From Sphingomonas sp. BK235 (GTDB lineage Bacteria; Pseudomonadota; Alphaproteobacteria; Sphingomonadales; Sphingomonadaceae): a stretch of 64,000 nucleotides of DNA. The translations under genes were made by a program, and so were the position numbers. The DNA lies in contig NZ_SLXN01000004.1 of assembly GCF_004345855.1 (NCBI RefSeq), positions 248,001 through 312,000 of the forward strand. Direction: 5' to 3'. The notes beneath the pieces are model-generated. The model had not been told where the DNA came from. It did no database searches and saw nothing but the letters and a program-made list of their open reading frames with translations. Of this stretch, positions 8,867 to 17,106 are shown in pieces. Numbering within the stretch: position 1 is the first letter of the stretch; each line of letters begins with the position of its first letter.

Positions 8867-9118
8867 TCAGGCGTCTTCCTCGAACATGTCCACCGCATTC
8901 TGCGCGGTGGCCGAGAGGCGCACCGTGTCGCCCTCGATCTCCGCCACCAGGCCGAGCGGCAGGTAATGATGCTTGGCGCCCTGCCCGTCCTCGGTGGAGG
9001 GCGAATCGTTCTTGGTCAGCTTGATCCGGTCGCCATCGACGTGGTCGACGGTGCCGACGTGGACGCCGTCCGCGCCGATCACCTCGGCATGTTCCTTGAT
9101 CTGGCTGGCATCGACCAT
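8867..9118 (-). CDS. DUF2171 domain protein
   Basis: A short cytoplasmic protein of 83 residues with the typical DUF2171 (PF09939) opening MVDASQIKEHAEVIGADG, then VGTVDHVDGDRIKLTKNDS and a central HHYLPLGLVAEIEGD. The fold is PRC-barrel-like, a small beta domain. An acidic tail (MFEEDA) follows. The start was set at the Met preceded by AGAGGAG; an upstream in-frame ATG has no such site. Function is unknown, although such proteins are often stress-associated. It diverges from a small membrane-protein gene 56 bp away. Confidence 0.85.
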   Translation of the reverse strand: MVDASQIKEHAEVIGADGVHVGTVDHVDGDRIKLTKNDSPSTEDGQGAKHHYLPLGLVAEIEGDTVRLSATAQNAVDMFEEDA

Positions 9119-9174
9119 CGTGAGTCTCCTCTGTTCGGTTCGGGTGCGCAACGCACGGATCGGGAGATGGTCGC

Positions 9175-9387
9175 ATGCTGAGCACGCTGCCGCCGCAGTC
9201 GGCGATCATGTTCGCGGTCGCCGCGCCGTTCACGCTGGCGGGGGCGTGGCTGCTCGCGCAATTGCGCCACCCGCTGCCCGAGGCGCGCGTCTACGCCTAT
9301 CGCATGGTCGGCGTGATGGCGCTGGCGGGCGGTGTGGTGCTCGCGCTGTCCGCCGCGGCGATGTGGCAGTGGAGCCTCGACCCATGA
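9175..9387 (+). CDS. Small membrane protein, two predicted helices
   Basis: A 70-residue protein with two hydrophobic stretches, about 9-28 (SAIMFAVAAPFTLAGAWLLA) and 43-64 (MVGVMALAGGVVLALSAAAM), joined by a polar loop, LRHPLPEARVYAYR. A GGGAG precedes the ATG by eight bases. It ends 61 bases before nrdB on the same strand and may share its transcript. I do not recognise a family. The clean two-helix pattern makes a real gene more likely than chance. Confidence 0.6.
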   Translation: MLSTLPPQSAIMFAVAAPFTLAGAWLLAQLRHPLPEARVYAYRMVGVMALAGGVVLALSAAAMWQWSLDP

Positions 9388-9448
9388 CCGACCCGCCGCG
9401 CCGCGCGCCCCTCCTTCCTTCCCATCGTTCCGTCCCGGAGTAACCGCC

Positions 9449-10501
9449 ATGTCCCTCCTCGAAGCCCGCAAGCAGTACAAGCCGTTCGAATACCCCTGGG
9501 CGTTCGAGTTCTGGAAGCGCCAGCAGCAGCTCCACTGGCTGCCCGAGGAAGTGCCGCTCGGCGAGGATTGCCGCGACTGGGCGCAGAAGCTGACCGATCA
9601 CGAGCGCAACCTGCTCACCCAGATCTTCCGCTTCTTCACCCAGGCCGACGTCGAGGTGCAGGACTGTTACCACGAGAAATACGGTCGCGTGTTCAAGCCG
9701 ACCGAGGTCAAGATGATGCTGACCGCGTTCAGCAACATGGAGACGGTCCACATCGCGGCTTACTCGCACCTGCTCGACACGATCGGCATGCCCGAGAGCG
9801 AATATGGCGCCTTCCTCGAGTACGGCGAGATGAAGGACAAGCATGATTACATGCAGAACTTCGGCGTCGACAGCGACGAGGACATCGCGCGCACGCTCGC
9901 CATGTTCGGCGGCTTCACCGAGGGCGTGCAGCTGTTCGCCAGCTTCGCGATGCTGATGAACTTTCCGCGCTTCAACAAGATGAAGGGCATGGGGCAGATC
10001 GTCAGCTGGTCGGTGCGCGACGAGAGCCTGCATTGCGAGGGCATCATCCGCATGTTCCACGCCTTCTGCCAGGAGCGCCAGTGCCTGACCAAGGCGGTGA
10101 AGGACGACATCGCCGACGTGTGCCAGACGACGATCCGGCTGGAGGACAATTTCATCGACCTGGCCTTCGAGATGGGCCCGGTCGAGGGGATGAAGCCCAA
10201 GGAGATCAAGAAGTACATCCGCTATATCGCGGACTGGCGGCTCAACCAGCTCGGGCTGAAGCCGATCTACATGATCGACGAGCACCCGCTGCCGTGGCTG
10301 ACGCCTTTGCTCAACGGCGTGGAGCACGCCAACTTCTTCGAGACGCGCGCGACCGAGTACTCGAAGGCGGCGACCAAGGGGCAGTGGAACGACGTGTGGG
10401 ACTCGTTCGACAAGCGTCAGAAGGCCAAGGGTGGTAAGCCGGCGAACGAGGACGCGGGCGAGGCGAGCGGGGATATGTTCGCGGGCGTGGCGGCGGAGTG
10501 A
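9449..10501 (+). CDS. nrdB: Class Ia ribonucleotide reductase beta subunit
   Basis: A 350-residue radical-generating small subunit of ribonucleoside-diphosphate reductase, which makes deoxynucleotides with the alpha subunit NrdA. Di-iron ligands are visible in the helical core: QADVEVQDCYHEKY, SNMETVHIAAYSHLL, FTEGVQLFASF and RDESLHCEG. The opening EARKQYKPFEYPWAFEFWKR is typical of the family. The start has GGAG eight bases upstream. No alpha-subunit gene is adjacent on either side, whereas nrdA and nrdB are often neighbours. The downstream end runs into a palindromic repeat. Confidence 0.96.
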   Translation: MSLLEARKQYKPFEYPWAFEFWKRQQQLHWLPEEVPLGEDCRDWAQKLTDHERNLLTQIFRFFTQADVEVQDCYHEKYGRVFKPTEVKMMLTAFSNMETVHIAAYSHLLDTIGMPESEYGAFLEYGEMKDKHDYMQNFGVDSDEDIARTLAMFGGFTEGVQLFASFAMLMNFPRFNKMKGMGQIVSWSVRDESLHCEGIIRMFHAFCQERQCLTKAVKDDIADVCQTTIRLEDNFIDLAFEMGPVEGMKPKEIKKYIRYIADWRLNQLGLKPIYMIDEHPLPWLTPLLNGVEHANFFETRATEYSKAATKGQWNDVWDSFDKRQKAKGGKPANEDAGEASGDMFAGVAAE

Positions 10502-10558
10502 GCTAGCTCTCCTTCTCTGAAGGGGATCGTTGCGAATCGTGATTGCGCCTCCCACTCT

Positions 10559-10653
10559 CGTCATCCCGGCCTTGAGCCGGGATCCATGGTTCCGCAAAGC
10601 ATTGGCTAAGGTGTTCGCGGCACGATGGATCCCGGCTCAAGGCCGGGATGACG
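10559..10653. repeat. Palindromic intergenic repeat (family A), perfect arms
   Basis: Two 29-bp arms (10559-10587 and 10625-10653) are perfect reverse complements, each built around CCCGGCCTTGAGCCGGGATC, with a 37-base loop. Each arm also contains a small internal palindrome. The same family occurs at 17107, 25874, 33843, 35419, 39401 and 51404. It lies between nrdB and a truncated gene remnant. Confidence 0.85.
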
Positions 10654-10679
10654 GCAACGTCGCAACCATCCCCAGACGG

Positions 10680-10796
10680 GAAGGGAGCACCACCGGACTG
10701 TCGCTCGACCACCATGACGAACTCATGGCAAACTGGCAGCGCGGCCTCGATCGCGTGCCGCTTGAGATGATCCCGGGAGCGGACATGGATGATTAA
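10680..10796 (+). pseudogene. Probable 3' remnant of a DUF4160-type gene
   Basis: The reading frame ending at 10796 closes with LDHHDELMANWQRGL and PLEMIPGADMDD. This resembles the C-terminal helix of DUF4160 proteins, which commonly precede DUF2442 genes with a short overlap, exactly as here (8-base overlap with the next start). The upstream part of the expected ~80-residue protein is missing. The frame instead runs back into the palindromic repeat, which encodes unrelated VIPALSRDPWF-type sequence. I infer truncation by the repeat or an associated deletion. The family call rests on a short segment and is tentative. Confidence 0.45.
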
Positions 10797-11061
10797 GCTC
10801 GCCGGCCTGACCGTCACTGGCCCCGTCGCGTTGACGCTGACCTTCTCCGACGGCACGCGCGCCGTCTGGAGCGCGGACGAGCTGATCGCTCGCGACACGG
10901 TCACGACTCGTCCGCTCGCCAACCCCGCCTTCTTCGCGCGCGCGTTCCTGGAGGCGGGCGCCCTCGCCTGGCCGAACGGCCTCGAGCTGTCACCGGCCAG
11001 TCTGCATCGGCGGCTCGAAGCGGCGGGCGCGCTGGTCAGGCCGGAAACCGCCTTTCCATGA
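10789..11061 (+). CDS. DUF2442 domain protein
   Basis: A 90-residue protein of the DUF2442 type (PF10387). It opens with strands VTGPVALTLTFSDGTRAVWSA, has a helical middle with NPAFFARAFLEAGALAWPNG, and the characteristic GLELSPASLHRRLE. Many DUF2442 genes pair with DUF4160 and have been discussed as small toxin-antitoxin-like modules, without firm proof. Here the partner appears truncated. Its stop overlaps the next start (ATGA), so it may be transcribed with the hydrolase. Confidence 0.8.
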   Translation: MIKLAGLTVTGPVALTLTFSDGTRAVWSADELIARDTVTTRPLANPAFFARAFLEAGALAWPNGLELSPASLHRRLEAAGALVRPETAFP

Positions 11062-11966
11062 CCCCGAGCTGGCACCCCGCCCCCGACAGCGGCATCGCGA
11101 TCCGCGAAGTCGCCGCCAACGGCCTCACCTTCGAGGTGGCCGAGGCCGGGAGCGGCGAGCATCTCGCATTGTGCCTCCACGGCTTCCCCGAGCTGCACTA
11201 CAGCTGGCGCCACCAGATGCCGCTCCTCGCCGAACTCGGCTATCGCGTCTGGGCGCCCAACCAGCGCGGCTATGGCGGCACCTCCCGCCCCGCCGCGGTC
11301 GCCGACTATACCATGGACCGGATCGTCACCGACGCCGCCGCGCTGTTCGACGCCAGCGGCGCGCGCACGCTGACGCTGATCGCGCACGACTGGGGCGGCG
11401 CGATCGCGTGGAACTTCGCGATCAACCGGGTGCGCCCGCTCGAGCGGCTGGTGGTAATGAACCTGCCCCACCCCGCCTGCTTCGCCGCGGCGCTGCGCCA
11501 CTGGCCGCAGCGGCGGCGCAGCTGGTACATGAGCGCCTTCCAGCTCCCCTGGCTGCCCGAGCGCGTGATGGCGCTGCGCGACGCCGCGCTGGTGCGTCGC
11601 GCTTTCCGCGGCATGGCGGTGGACAAGACGCGCTTCCCCGACGCGGTGCTCGACGTCTATGCCGCGGCGGCGCGGCGCCCGGGCGCGCTCACCGCGATGA
11701 TCAACTGGTATCGCGCCGCGGCGCGTCACCGCGACCGGATGCGCTTCGACAACGGCGGGCGGGTCGAGGTGCCCACGCTGATCGTCTGGGGCGAGGAGGA
11801 TGCGGCGCTCGGGCTCGAGACGCTCGACGGCACCGACCGCTACGTCGCCGACCTCACCGTGCGGCGACTGCCGGGCGTGTCGCACTGGGTGCAGCAGGAG
11901 GCGCCCGAGGCAGTCGACGCGATCCTGCGCGCGTGGCTTCCTCCCGCGCCCGCCACACCCGGATAG
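11058..11966 (+). CDS. Alpha/beta hydrolase, epoxide-hydrolase-like
   Basis: A 302-residue alpha/beta hydrolase of the epoxide hydrolase/haloalkane dehalogenase group. Visible elements are the oxyanion motif HGFPE (41-45), NQRGYGGTSRP, the nucleophile elbow AHDWGG with Asp at about 111, a late acidic residue in VWGEEDAALG, and the catalytic His in GVSHWVQQEAPE. An Asp nucleophile fits epoxide hydrolysis better than esterase activity. The cap domain is Trp/Arg-rich (HWPQRRRSWYMSAFQLPWLP). The substrate is unknown. A hairpin terminator follows directly. Confidence 0.87.
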   Translation: MTPSWHPAPDSGIAIREVAANGLTFEVAEAGSGEHLALCLHGFPELHYSWRHQMPLLAELGYRVWAPNQRGYGGTSRPAAVADYTMDRIVTDAAALFDASGARTLTLIAHDWGGAIAWNFAINRVRPLERLVVMNLPHPACFAAALRHWPQRRRSWYMSAFQLPWLPERVMALRDAALVRRAFRGMAVDKTRFPDAVLDVYAAAARRPGALTAMINWYRAAARHRDRMRFDNGGRVEVPTLIVWGEEDAALGLETLDGTDRYVADLTVRRLPGVSHWVQQEAPEAVDAILRAWLPPAPATPG

Positions 11967-11969
11967 CCG

Positions 11970-12001
11970 AAGGGGCGAGGCCGTCGCCGGCCCCGCCCCT
12001 T
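11970..12001. terminator. Bidirectional terminator between convergent genes
   Basis: AAGGGGCGAGGCCG and CGGCCCCGCCCCTT form a 14-bp stem with one mismatch around TCGC. It lies between the hydrolase (plus) and the outer-membrane protein (minus), so it may end both transcripts. Confidence 0.6.
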
Positions 12002-12068
12002 CTCCCCCGCACGGAACGCTACTGGTGCGGTCGGTCGCGCGTGGCTCCCTTCGCGACCGAAGCCGGGA

Positions 12069-12677
12069 TCAGAAGTGCGCCACGATGCCGAGCGTCGGGC
12101 GGAAGCTGTTGGTCCAGCCGAAGGTCGAGACCTCGCCGCGCAGGCGGATGCCCGAATTGCCGGTCAGCCCGCCGAGCCCGATCTCCTTCGGGCCGACCTC
12201 GAAGCCGACGCCGTAGGTGACGTCGTGGAAGTCGCGGTCGGTGTTCACGCGCTTGTCGAAATTGACCCACTGATAGCCGACCTTGCCGTAGATCAGCCCG
12301 CTCTCGCCGGCGCGCAGGCCGAAGCGGCCGGCGGCGCCATACTGCCAGTCGATATCGCCCGACACGCCCTTGGCGACATTGCCCTCGGCACCGACGAAGA
12401 AGGCGCCGAGCGGCACGTTGGCGCCGACCAGACCCTCGACCAGCGAGCCGTTGAGCTTGTTCTGGCGCGGCGCACCCGGGACGCTGTCGGTCTGGAACTC
12501 CTCCCAGCCGCCGCGGATCGCGACATAGGGCTCGAACCCGAACGCCTTGGTGCCGTCCGGCGCGGTCGCGGTGTCGACCGGCGCGGCGGTGTCGGTCGCG
12601 GTGGCGTCCTGCGCCAGCGACGGGGTGGCGACAAACGCGGCGGACGCGGCGACGGCCGCAAGAACGAGCTTACGCAT
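12069..12677 (-). CDS. Outer-membrane beta-barrel protein
   Basis: A 202-residue small barrel of the OmpA-like/OMP_b-brl type. A signal peptide MRKLVLAAVAASAAFVATPS ends at SLAQ; a Thr/Ala/Asp-rich linker follows. The barrel begins at about 46 (FEPYVAIRGGWEEF), with repeated strands such as FFVGAEGNVAKG, GAAGRFGLRAG, GLIYGKVGYQWVNF and RLRGEVSTFGW, and ends in LGIVAHF with the terminal aromatic residue expected for BAM recognition. A GAGGAAG site fixes this start. It stands alone, with a 258-bp upstream region. Function is unknown; such proteins often stabilise the envelope. Confidence 0.85.
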   Translation of the reverse strand: MRKLVLAAVAASAAFVATPSLAQDATATDTAAPVDTATAPDGTKAFGFEPYVAIRGGWEEFQTDSVPGAPRQNKLNGSLVEGLVGANVPLGAFFVGAEGNVAKGVSGDIDWQYGAAGRFGLRAGESGLIYGKVGYQWVNFDKRVNTDRDFHDVTYGVGFEVGPKEIGLGGLTGNSGIRLRGEVSTFGWTNSFRPTLGIVAHF

Positions 12678-12935
12678 GGACTTCCTCGAGATCAGTTGTC
12701 GTTGTCCGGCTGACGGCGCCGCAGGCGCCCGGACCGGGGACCCTCTGAACCGCGCGCCCCTGGGATGGTTGCTGGAAAAAAGTGCCGCGGCGCGCGGTGA
12801 TCGCGCGCTGTTGCCAAAGTGACACGCTTTCTGTCGCTCAGGTGAACGCGACCGCTCCATTGTGGCGAAGATCGGGCGGCCCCGCCGCGGAACGGTCACA
12901 GCGCGGGCGCTCGCGCGGCAGCCCGCGCGGCACGG

Positions 12936-13883
12936 TCAGAGGTCGAGCGCCCAGCCGTCGCGTCCGCGCGGATCGGGCGCCTGCGCGGGCACGTAGCGCG
13001 TCGCGCCCGCGTCGAGCCGCAGGATCGTCCAGTCGCCGCGCCGATCCACCTCGGCGACGGTGCAGCCGCACGACGCGAACGCCGCCACCACCTCGGCGCG
13101 CTGGGTCTCGAGCAGCCCGGCGAGCACGATCGCGGCTCCCGGCGCGGCGATCGCGGTCACCTCGGGCGCCATGGAGATCAGCGGCCCCGCGAGGATATTG
13201 GCGATCACCAGGTCATAAGGCGCGCGCGCCGCGATCGCCTCCGACAACGCGCCGTCGGCGACCACCAGCGCGATCCCGTCGATCGCGTTGGCGGCCATGT
13301 TGGCGCGCGTCACGTCGATCGCCGCGGGATCGATGTCGGTCGCGGTCACCTGCGCGTCGGGCCACAGATGGCGCGCGGCGAAGGCGAGCAGCCCCGTGCC
13401 CGTGCCGAGATCGATCGCGTTGCGCACCGCGCGCGCGGCGAGCGCGTCGAGCATGGCGAGACAGCCCGAGGTGGTGGCGTGATGCCCGGTACCGAACGCC
13501 TGCCCCGCGTCGATCAGGAAGGCGCGCCCGCCCGCGGGCGCGGTCATCGGATGCGCGCTGGTGTGGACGACGAACCGCCCCTCGCTGATCGGCTCGAGCC
13601 CGGCCTGGCTCAGCGTCACCCAATCCTGCGCGGTCAGCGGAGTCACCGTCGGCGCGACCGCGGCGGCGCTCGGCACCAGCGCGCGCAGCGCCGCGAGCAT
13701 CGCGGCGTCGGGCTCCCGCTCCATATAAGCGTCGAGCCGCCAGCGCTCGCGATCGTCCTCGACCTCCTCGCTCGTCATCAGCACCGCGTCGATCGCGAGA
13801 TCGTCGGCGGCGTCGATCGCTTCCGCCTCGGCGCGGGTGCACGGCAGGGTGACGCGCCAGCTGTCGATCGTCTCAGCGGACAT
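12936..13883 (-). CDS. prmA: Ribosomal protein L11 methyltransferase
   Basis: S-adenosylmethionine-dependent enzyme that trimethylates ribosomal protein L11. The 315 residues comprise an N-terminal substrate domain (1-115) and a Rossmann methyltransferase domain. Diagnostic PrmA stretches are AFGTGHHATTSGCL, the SAM motif AIDLGTGTGLLAFAARHLWP, ATDIDPAAIDVTRANM and VIANILAGPLISMAP. Its start overlaps the preceding SDR gene by 11 bases, so the two are cotranscribed. Length matches the family. Confidence 0.94.
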   Translation of the reverse strand: MSAETIDSWRVTLPCTRAEAEAIDAADDLAIDAVLMTSEEVEDDRERWRLDAYMEREPDAAMLAALRALVPSAAAVAPTVTPLTAQDWVTLSQAGLEPISEGRFVVHTSAHPMTAPAGGRAFLIDAGQAFGTGHHATTSGCLAMLDALAARAVRNAIDLGTGTGLLAFAARHLWPDAQVTATDIDPAAIDVTRANMAANAIDGIALVVADGALSEAIAARAPYDLVIANILAGPLISMAPEVTAIAAPGAAIVLAGLLETQRAEVVAAFASCGCTVAEVDRRGDWTILRLDAGATRYVPAQAPDPRGRDGWALDL

Positions 13884-14568
13884 AGCTGGCCCCGTTCACG
13901 TCGAGCACCGCGCCGGTCATCGACGGCGGCGCGGACAGCGCGAGGAAGCGCGCCACCTCCGCCACTTCCTCGGGCCGGGCGACGCGACCGAGCGGGATGT
14001 CGGCGAGCAGCCTGTCGCCGCCGCGGCTGGCGAGATAGTCGTCGGCCATGCCGGTCATGGTGAAGCCCGGGCAGATCGCGAAGGCGAGGATGTTCTCCGC
14101 GGCATAGCCGCGCGCGATCGTCTTGGTCATCGCCACCATCCCGGCCTTGGCGGCGGCGTAATGCCAGTGCGCGGGGCTGTCGCCGCGATAGGCGGCGCGG
14201 CTGGCGACGTTGACCAGCCGCCCGCCGCGCCCGCCGTCGCGCCAGTGGCGCACCGCGTGGCGGCTGAGCGCCGCGGCGGCGGTGAGGTTGATCCGCAGCG
14301 TGCGCTCCCATTCGTCGAGCCAGGCGTCCGAGTCGATCGGATTGGCCTCGAACACGCCGGCATTGTTGATCAGCACGTCGATGCGGCCGCCGAGCCGGTC
14401 GAGCGCGGCGTGCCATAGCCGGTCGGGCGCGTCGGGCTCGGCGAAATCGGCGGCGAGTCCGGTGGCGGTGGCGTGGCGCGCGAGCGTGACGCCGGGGGTG
14501 GCGTCGAGCGCGGCGGCGATCGCGGCGCCGATGCCGCGGCTCGCGCCGGTGAGGAGGACGTTGACCAT
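13873..14568 (-). CDS. SDR-family oxidoreductase
   Basis: Short-chain dehydrogenase/reductase of 231 residues. The cofactor loop is LLTGASRGIGAAIA at about 5-18, NNAG is present in LINNAGVFEAN, and the catalytic Tyr and Lys lie in HWHYAAAKAGMVAMTK. The C-terminal DVNGASYVR is typical of FabG-like members that carry out 3-oxoacyl or related keto reductions. The NADP- or NAD-type preference is not clear. It is the upstream partner of prmA with an overlapping stop/start, which does not imply a shared function. Confidence 0.88.
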   Translation of the reverse strand: MVNVLLTGASRGIGAAIAAALDATPGVTLARHATATGLAADFAEPDAPDRLWHAALDRLGGRIDVLINNAGVFEANPIDSDAWLDEWERTLRINLTAAAALSRHAVRHWRDGGRGGRLVNVASRAAYRGDSPAHWHYAAAKAGMVAMTKTIARGYAAENILAFAICPGFTMTGMADDYLASRGGDRLLADIPLGRVARPEEVAEVARFLALSAPPSMTGAVLDVNGASYVR

Positions 14569-14959
14569 GCGCCTCCCGTAGGACGGATCGGCGGTGGCTC
14601 GCCAGCCCCGTTCGCCGGCCTCATGAAGCTGGCGAGCGCGGGCGAAGGAGAATCGCTCGCGGAGGCGCGGAGCCCGCGGAGCGCGATGGCGGCGGCGTGC
14701 CCGGCCCGATCGTGGGCGGGCCGCGGCTGCGCGTCGGGCCCGCGGCGTCTGTTCCCGCTGATCGGAAGCGGCAGCGTGCTCCGGCGAACGCCGGAGCCCA
14801 GGGTCACTGACGTGGCGCCCAGTCGCGCCGGGCTCACGGACGTTCGAGTCGGCTTGGAGGAAGCGGCCCTCCCCTCCCGGCGCCCTGGCGTGAACCCCCT
14901 CTCGTCGCCGAGGCCAAACACAGCGCCGCCGCGCGGACGTCCCCCTCGCCCCGCGCCGT
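14569..14959. other. Intergenic stretch with a family B repeat
   Basis: About 390 bases without a supported gene, between divergent/upstream ends. It contains a family B palindromic repeat at 14776-14860; the rest is GC-rich sequence with no ribosome site or promoter I can defend. Confidence 0.5.
14776..14860. repeat. Palindromic repeat (family B)
   Basis: Begins GTGCTCCGGCGAACGCCGGA followed by GCCCAGGGTCACTGACG, then a degenerate second arm near CGGGCTCACGGACGTTCGAG. The left arm is itself a palindrome around GCGAACGC. Related copies lie at 25720, 26059, 27841 and 27981. Confidence 0.6.
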
Positions 14960-15997
14960 TCAGGCCGCGGCGCGCTGCTCCCCGCCGAACGGCGCGAGCG
15001 CGTCGAGGAACTGGCGCGCGCTCGCCGCCCAGGTGAAGCGCGCCCCCGCCGCGGCGCAGGCGGTGCGGTCGAGCGTCAGCGCGCGCGCGATCGCGGTCTC
15101 CAGCCGCTCGTCCATCGCGCCCGCCTCTGGAGTGAGCACGTCGATCGGGCCGGCGACCGGATAGGCCGCCACCGGCGTGCCGCAGGCGAGCGCCTCGATC
15201 ATCACCAGCCCGAACGTGTCGGTGCGGCTGGGGAAGACCAGCACGTCGGCGGCGCGATAGGCCGCGGCGAGATCCTCGCCGAACCGCGCGCCGAGGAACA
15301 GCGCGTCGGGGAATCGCCGCTCCAGCGAAGCGCGCGCGGGGCCGTCGCCCACCACCACCTTCACCGCCGCGACCTCGGCGGCGAGGAAGGCATGGATGTT
15401 CTTCTCCACCGCGACGCGTCCGACATGGAGCAGCACCGGCGCGCCCCCCACCGCGGCGCGCGCCGCGGCGATCCGCGCGTCGACCGCCCCGCCGGGGTGA
15501 AACTCGCGCGCGACCCCGCGCCCCCAGCGCCGCACGCGCGCCAGCCCGTGCGCGCGCAGCGTGCGCTCGATCGTGGGGGTGGAGACGAGCACCGCCGCGG
15601 CGGGATCGTGGAACCAGCGCACATAGCGCCAGATCCACGCCGGATCCGCGCCGGTGCGCGCCGCGACATAATCGGGGAATTGCGTGTGATAGGCGGTGGT
15701 GAAGGGCAGGCGCCGCGCGCGGCACCAGCGCCGCGCCGCGAGCCCGAGCGGCCCCTCGGTCGCGATATGCACCGCCTCCGCCGCGAAGCCGGCGATCCGC
15801 CGCCCGACCGCCGCCGGGGTCATCAGCGCCAGCCGGATCTCGGGATAGGTCGGGCACGGCAGGGAAGGCACCCCGCTGGGCGATACCACCAGCACCTCGT
15901 GCCCGCCCGCGCGCAGCTCGGCGATCACCGCCTCGAGCGTGCGCACCACGCCGTTGATCTGCGGCGCCCAGGCATCGGTGACGATCGCGATCCGCAT
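14960..15997 (-). CDS. GT4-family glycosyltransferase (MgtA/PimB-like)
   Basis: A 345-residue GT-B glycosyltransferase. The opening MRIAIVTDAWAPQINGVVRT is characteristic of the group that includes plant/cyanobacterial SQD2 and actinobacterial mannosyltransferases acting on lipid acceptors. The donor domain shows LLHVGRVAVEKNI, VVGDGPARASLE and the EX7E-like SRTDTFGLVMIEAL, in which the first acidic residue is Asp. The acceptor is probably a membrane lipid, by family. It lies nine bases downstream of the LpxH-like phosphoesterase, so the two are probably one operon making or remodelling a glycolipid. Confidence 0.88.
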   Translation of the reverse strand: MRIAIVTDAWAPQINGVVRTLEAVIAELRAGGHEVLVVSPSGVPSLPCPTYPEIRLALMTPAAVGRRIAGFAAEAVHIATEGPLGLAARRWCRARRLPFTTAYHTQFPDYVAARTGADPAWIWRYVRWFHDPAAAVLVSTPTIERTLRAHGLARVRRWGRGVAREFHPGGAVDARIAAARAAVGGAPVLLHVGRVAVEKNIHAFLAAEVAAVKVVVGDGPARASLERRFPDALFLGARFGEDLAAAYRAADVLVFPSRTDTFGLVMIEALACGTPVAAYPVAGPIDVLTPEAGAMDERLETAIARALTLDRTACAAAGARFTWAASARQFLDALAPFGGEQRAAA

Positions 15998-16006
15998 CGC
16001 GCGCGC

Positions 16007-16945
16007 TCAGGCAGCGAGCGCGGTGCGGGCCGGCGCCGGGGCGGCGAGCGCCACCGCGGGCGCCACGCTGCGGCGGCGCATCTCCTCGCCCCAGTCGAGG
16101 ATCTCCATCCGGCCGTCGCCATGCTCGACCAGCGCGGTGCAGCCCTCGACCCAGTCGCCGTCGTTGTAATAAGAAATGCCCGCGATCTCGCGCATCTCGG
16201 CGGTGTGGATATGGCCGCACACCACGCCCTGCACCCCGCGGCTGCCCGCCGCCTCGGCGACGATCTCCTCGAAGCGCGAGATGAACGCCACCGCGTTCTT
16301 CACCTTGGCCTTGGCGTGCTTGCTGAGCGACCAATACGGCATGCCCCAGCGCCGCCGCACCGCGCTGACCCAGCGGTTGAGCGCCATCAGCATCGTGTAC
16401 GCCGCATCGCCGACATGCGCGAGCCAGCGGTGCGACAGGGTGATCGCGTCGAACTCGTCACCGTGGAGCACCAGCAGGCGGCGGCCGTCGGCGGTCTCGT
16501 GGATCGCCTTGCGTCGGATCTGGATGCCGCCGAAGTCGAGCCCGGCGAACTGGCGGAACATCTCGTCGTGGTTGCCGGGGATATAGATCATGCGCGTGCC
16601 GCGGCGCGCGCGCTTCATCAGCCGCCCGATCACGTCATTGTGCGCGGCGGGCCAGTAGAAGCGCTTCTTGAGCTGCCAGCCGTCGATGATGTCGCCGACC
16701 AGGTACATGGTGTCGCTGTCGACATGGTCGAGGAAGTCGATCAGCATGTCGGCGTTGCAGCCGCGCGTGCCGAGATGCACGTCGCTGATCCACACGGTGC
16801 GATAGCGGCGGCGCGGGCCGCCCGGCTGCTCGGGGATCACCTGCTCGGGCCGGTGCGGGCGTGCGTCGGCGTCGAACAGGTCGGCGATATCGCCCAGCGG
16901 CAGGGCCGCGGTCAGCGCGCTGATCGAGTGAACCGTCGTCGGCAT
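16007..16945 (-). CDS. LpxH-like metallophosphoesterase
   Basis: Calcineurin-like phosphoesterase of 312 residues in the UDP-2,3-diacylglucosamine diphosphatase-like group. Metal ligands are visible in order: WISDVHLGTRGC (DxH), LVGDIIDGWQLKKRF (GDxxD), YIPGNHDEMFR (GNHD), VLHGDEFDA, and VVCGHIHTAEM (GHxH). The start has a GGGAGGG site; an upstream in-frame ATG does not. A long C-terminal Ala/Pro tail is present. Whether it is the housekeeping lipid A enzyme or a paralogue for another lipid is open. The glycosyltransferase partner points to a glycolipid pathway. Confidence 0.87.
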   Translation of the reverse strand: MPTTVHSISALTAALPLGDIADLFDADARPHRPEQVIPEQPGGPRRRYRTVWISDVHLGTRGCNADMLIDFLDHVDSDTMYLVGDIIDGWQLKKRFYWPAAHNDVIGRLMKRARRGTRMIYIPGNHDEMFRQFAGLDFGGIQIRRKAIHETADGRRLLVLHGDEFDAITLSHRWLAHVGDAAYTMLMALNRWVSAVRRRWGMPYWSLSKHAKAKVKNAVAFISRFEEIVAEAAGSRGVQGVVCGHIHTAEMREIAGISYYNDGDWVEGCTALVEHGDGRMEILDWGEEMRRRSVAPAVALAAPAPARTALAA

Positions 16946-17106
16946 GGCAGCCCTCCCTCGCTGCCCGTTCCTACGCCGCCCATGTGACACGCGTGTCACC
17001 GCGGCTTGACGCGCGGGTGACGCTCCGGTGACGGTTCGGCGTCACGCCGAGGGAGCGGCGCGCCGCGGCGACCCGATCTGGCGAGCGCAGCGCGGGCCGC
17101 CCCGTT

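Noticed and set aside
10530..10679. Frame through the family A repeat (VIPALSRDPWF-type translation)
   Set aside because: The same peptide-like string appears wherever this repeat occurs, so it is the repeat read as code, not a gene.
15392..16987. A 531-codon plus-strand frame
   Set aside because: It is antisense to the glycosyltransferase and LpxH-like genes, which have clear motifs.
16946..17106. Possible promoter in the space upstream of the LpxH-like gene
   Set aside because: CG-rich direct repeats such as GTGACACGCGTGTCAC are visible near 16984, but I could not assign a convincing -35/-10 pair or a known operator.
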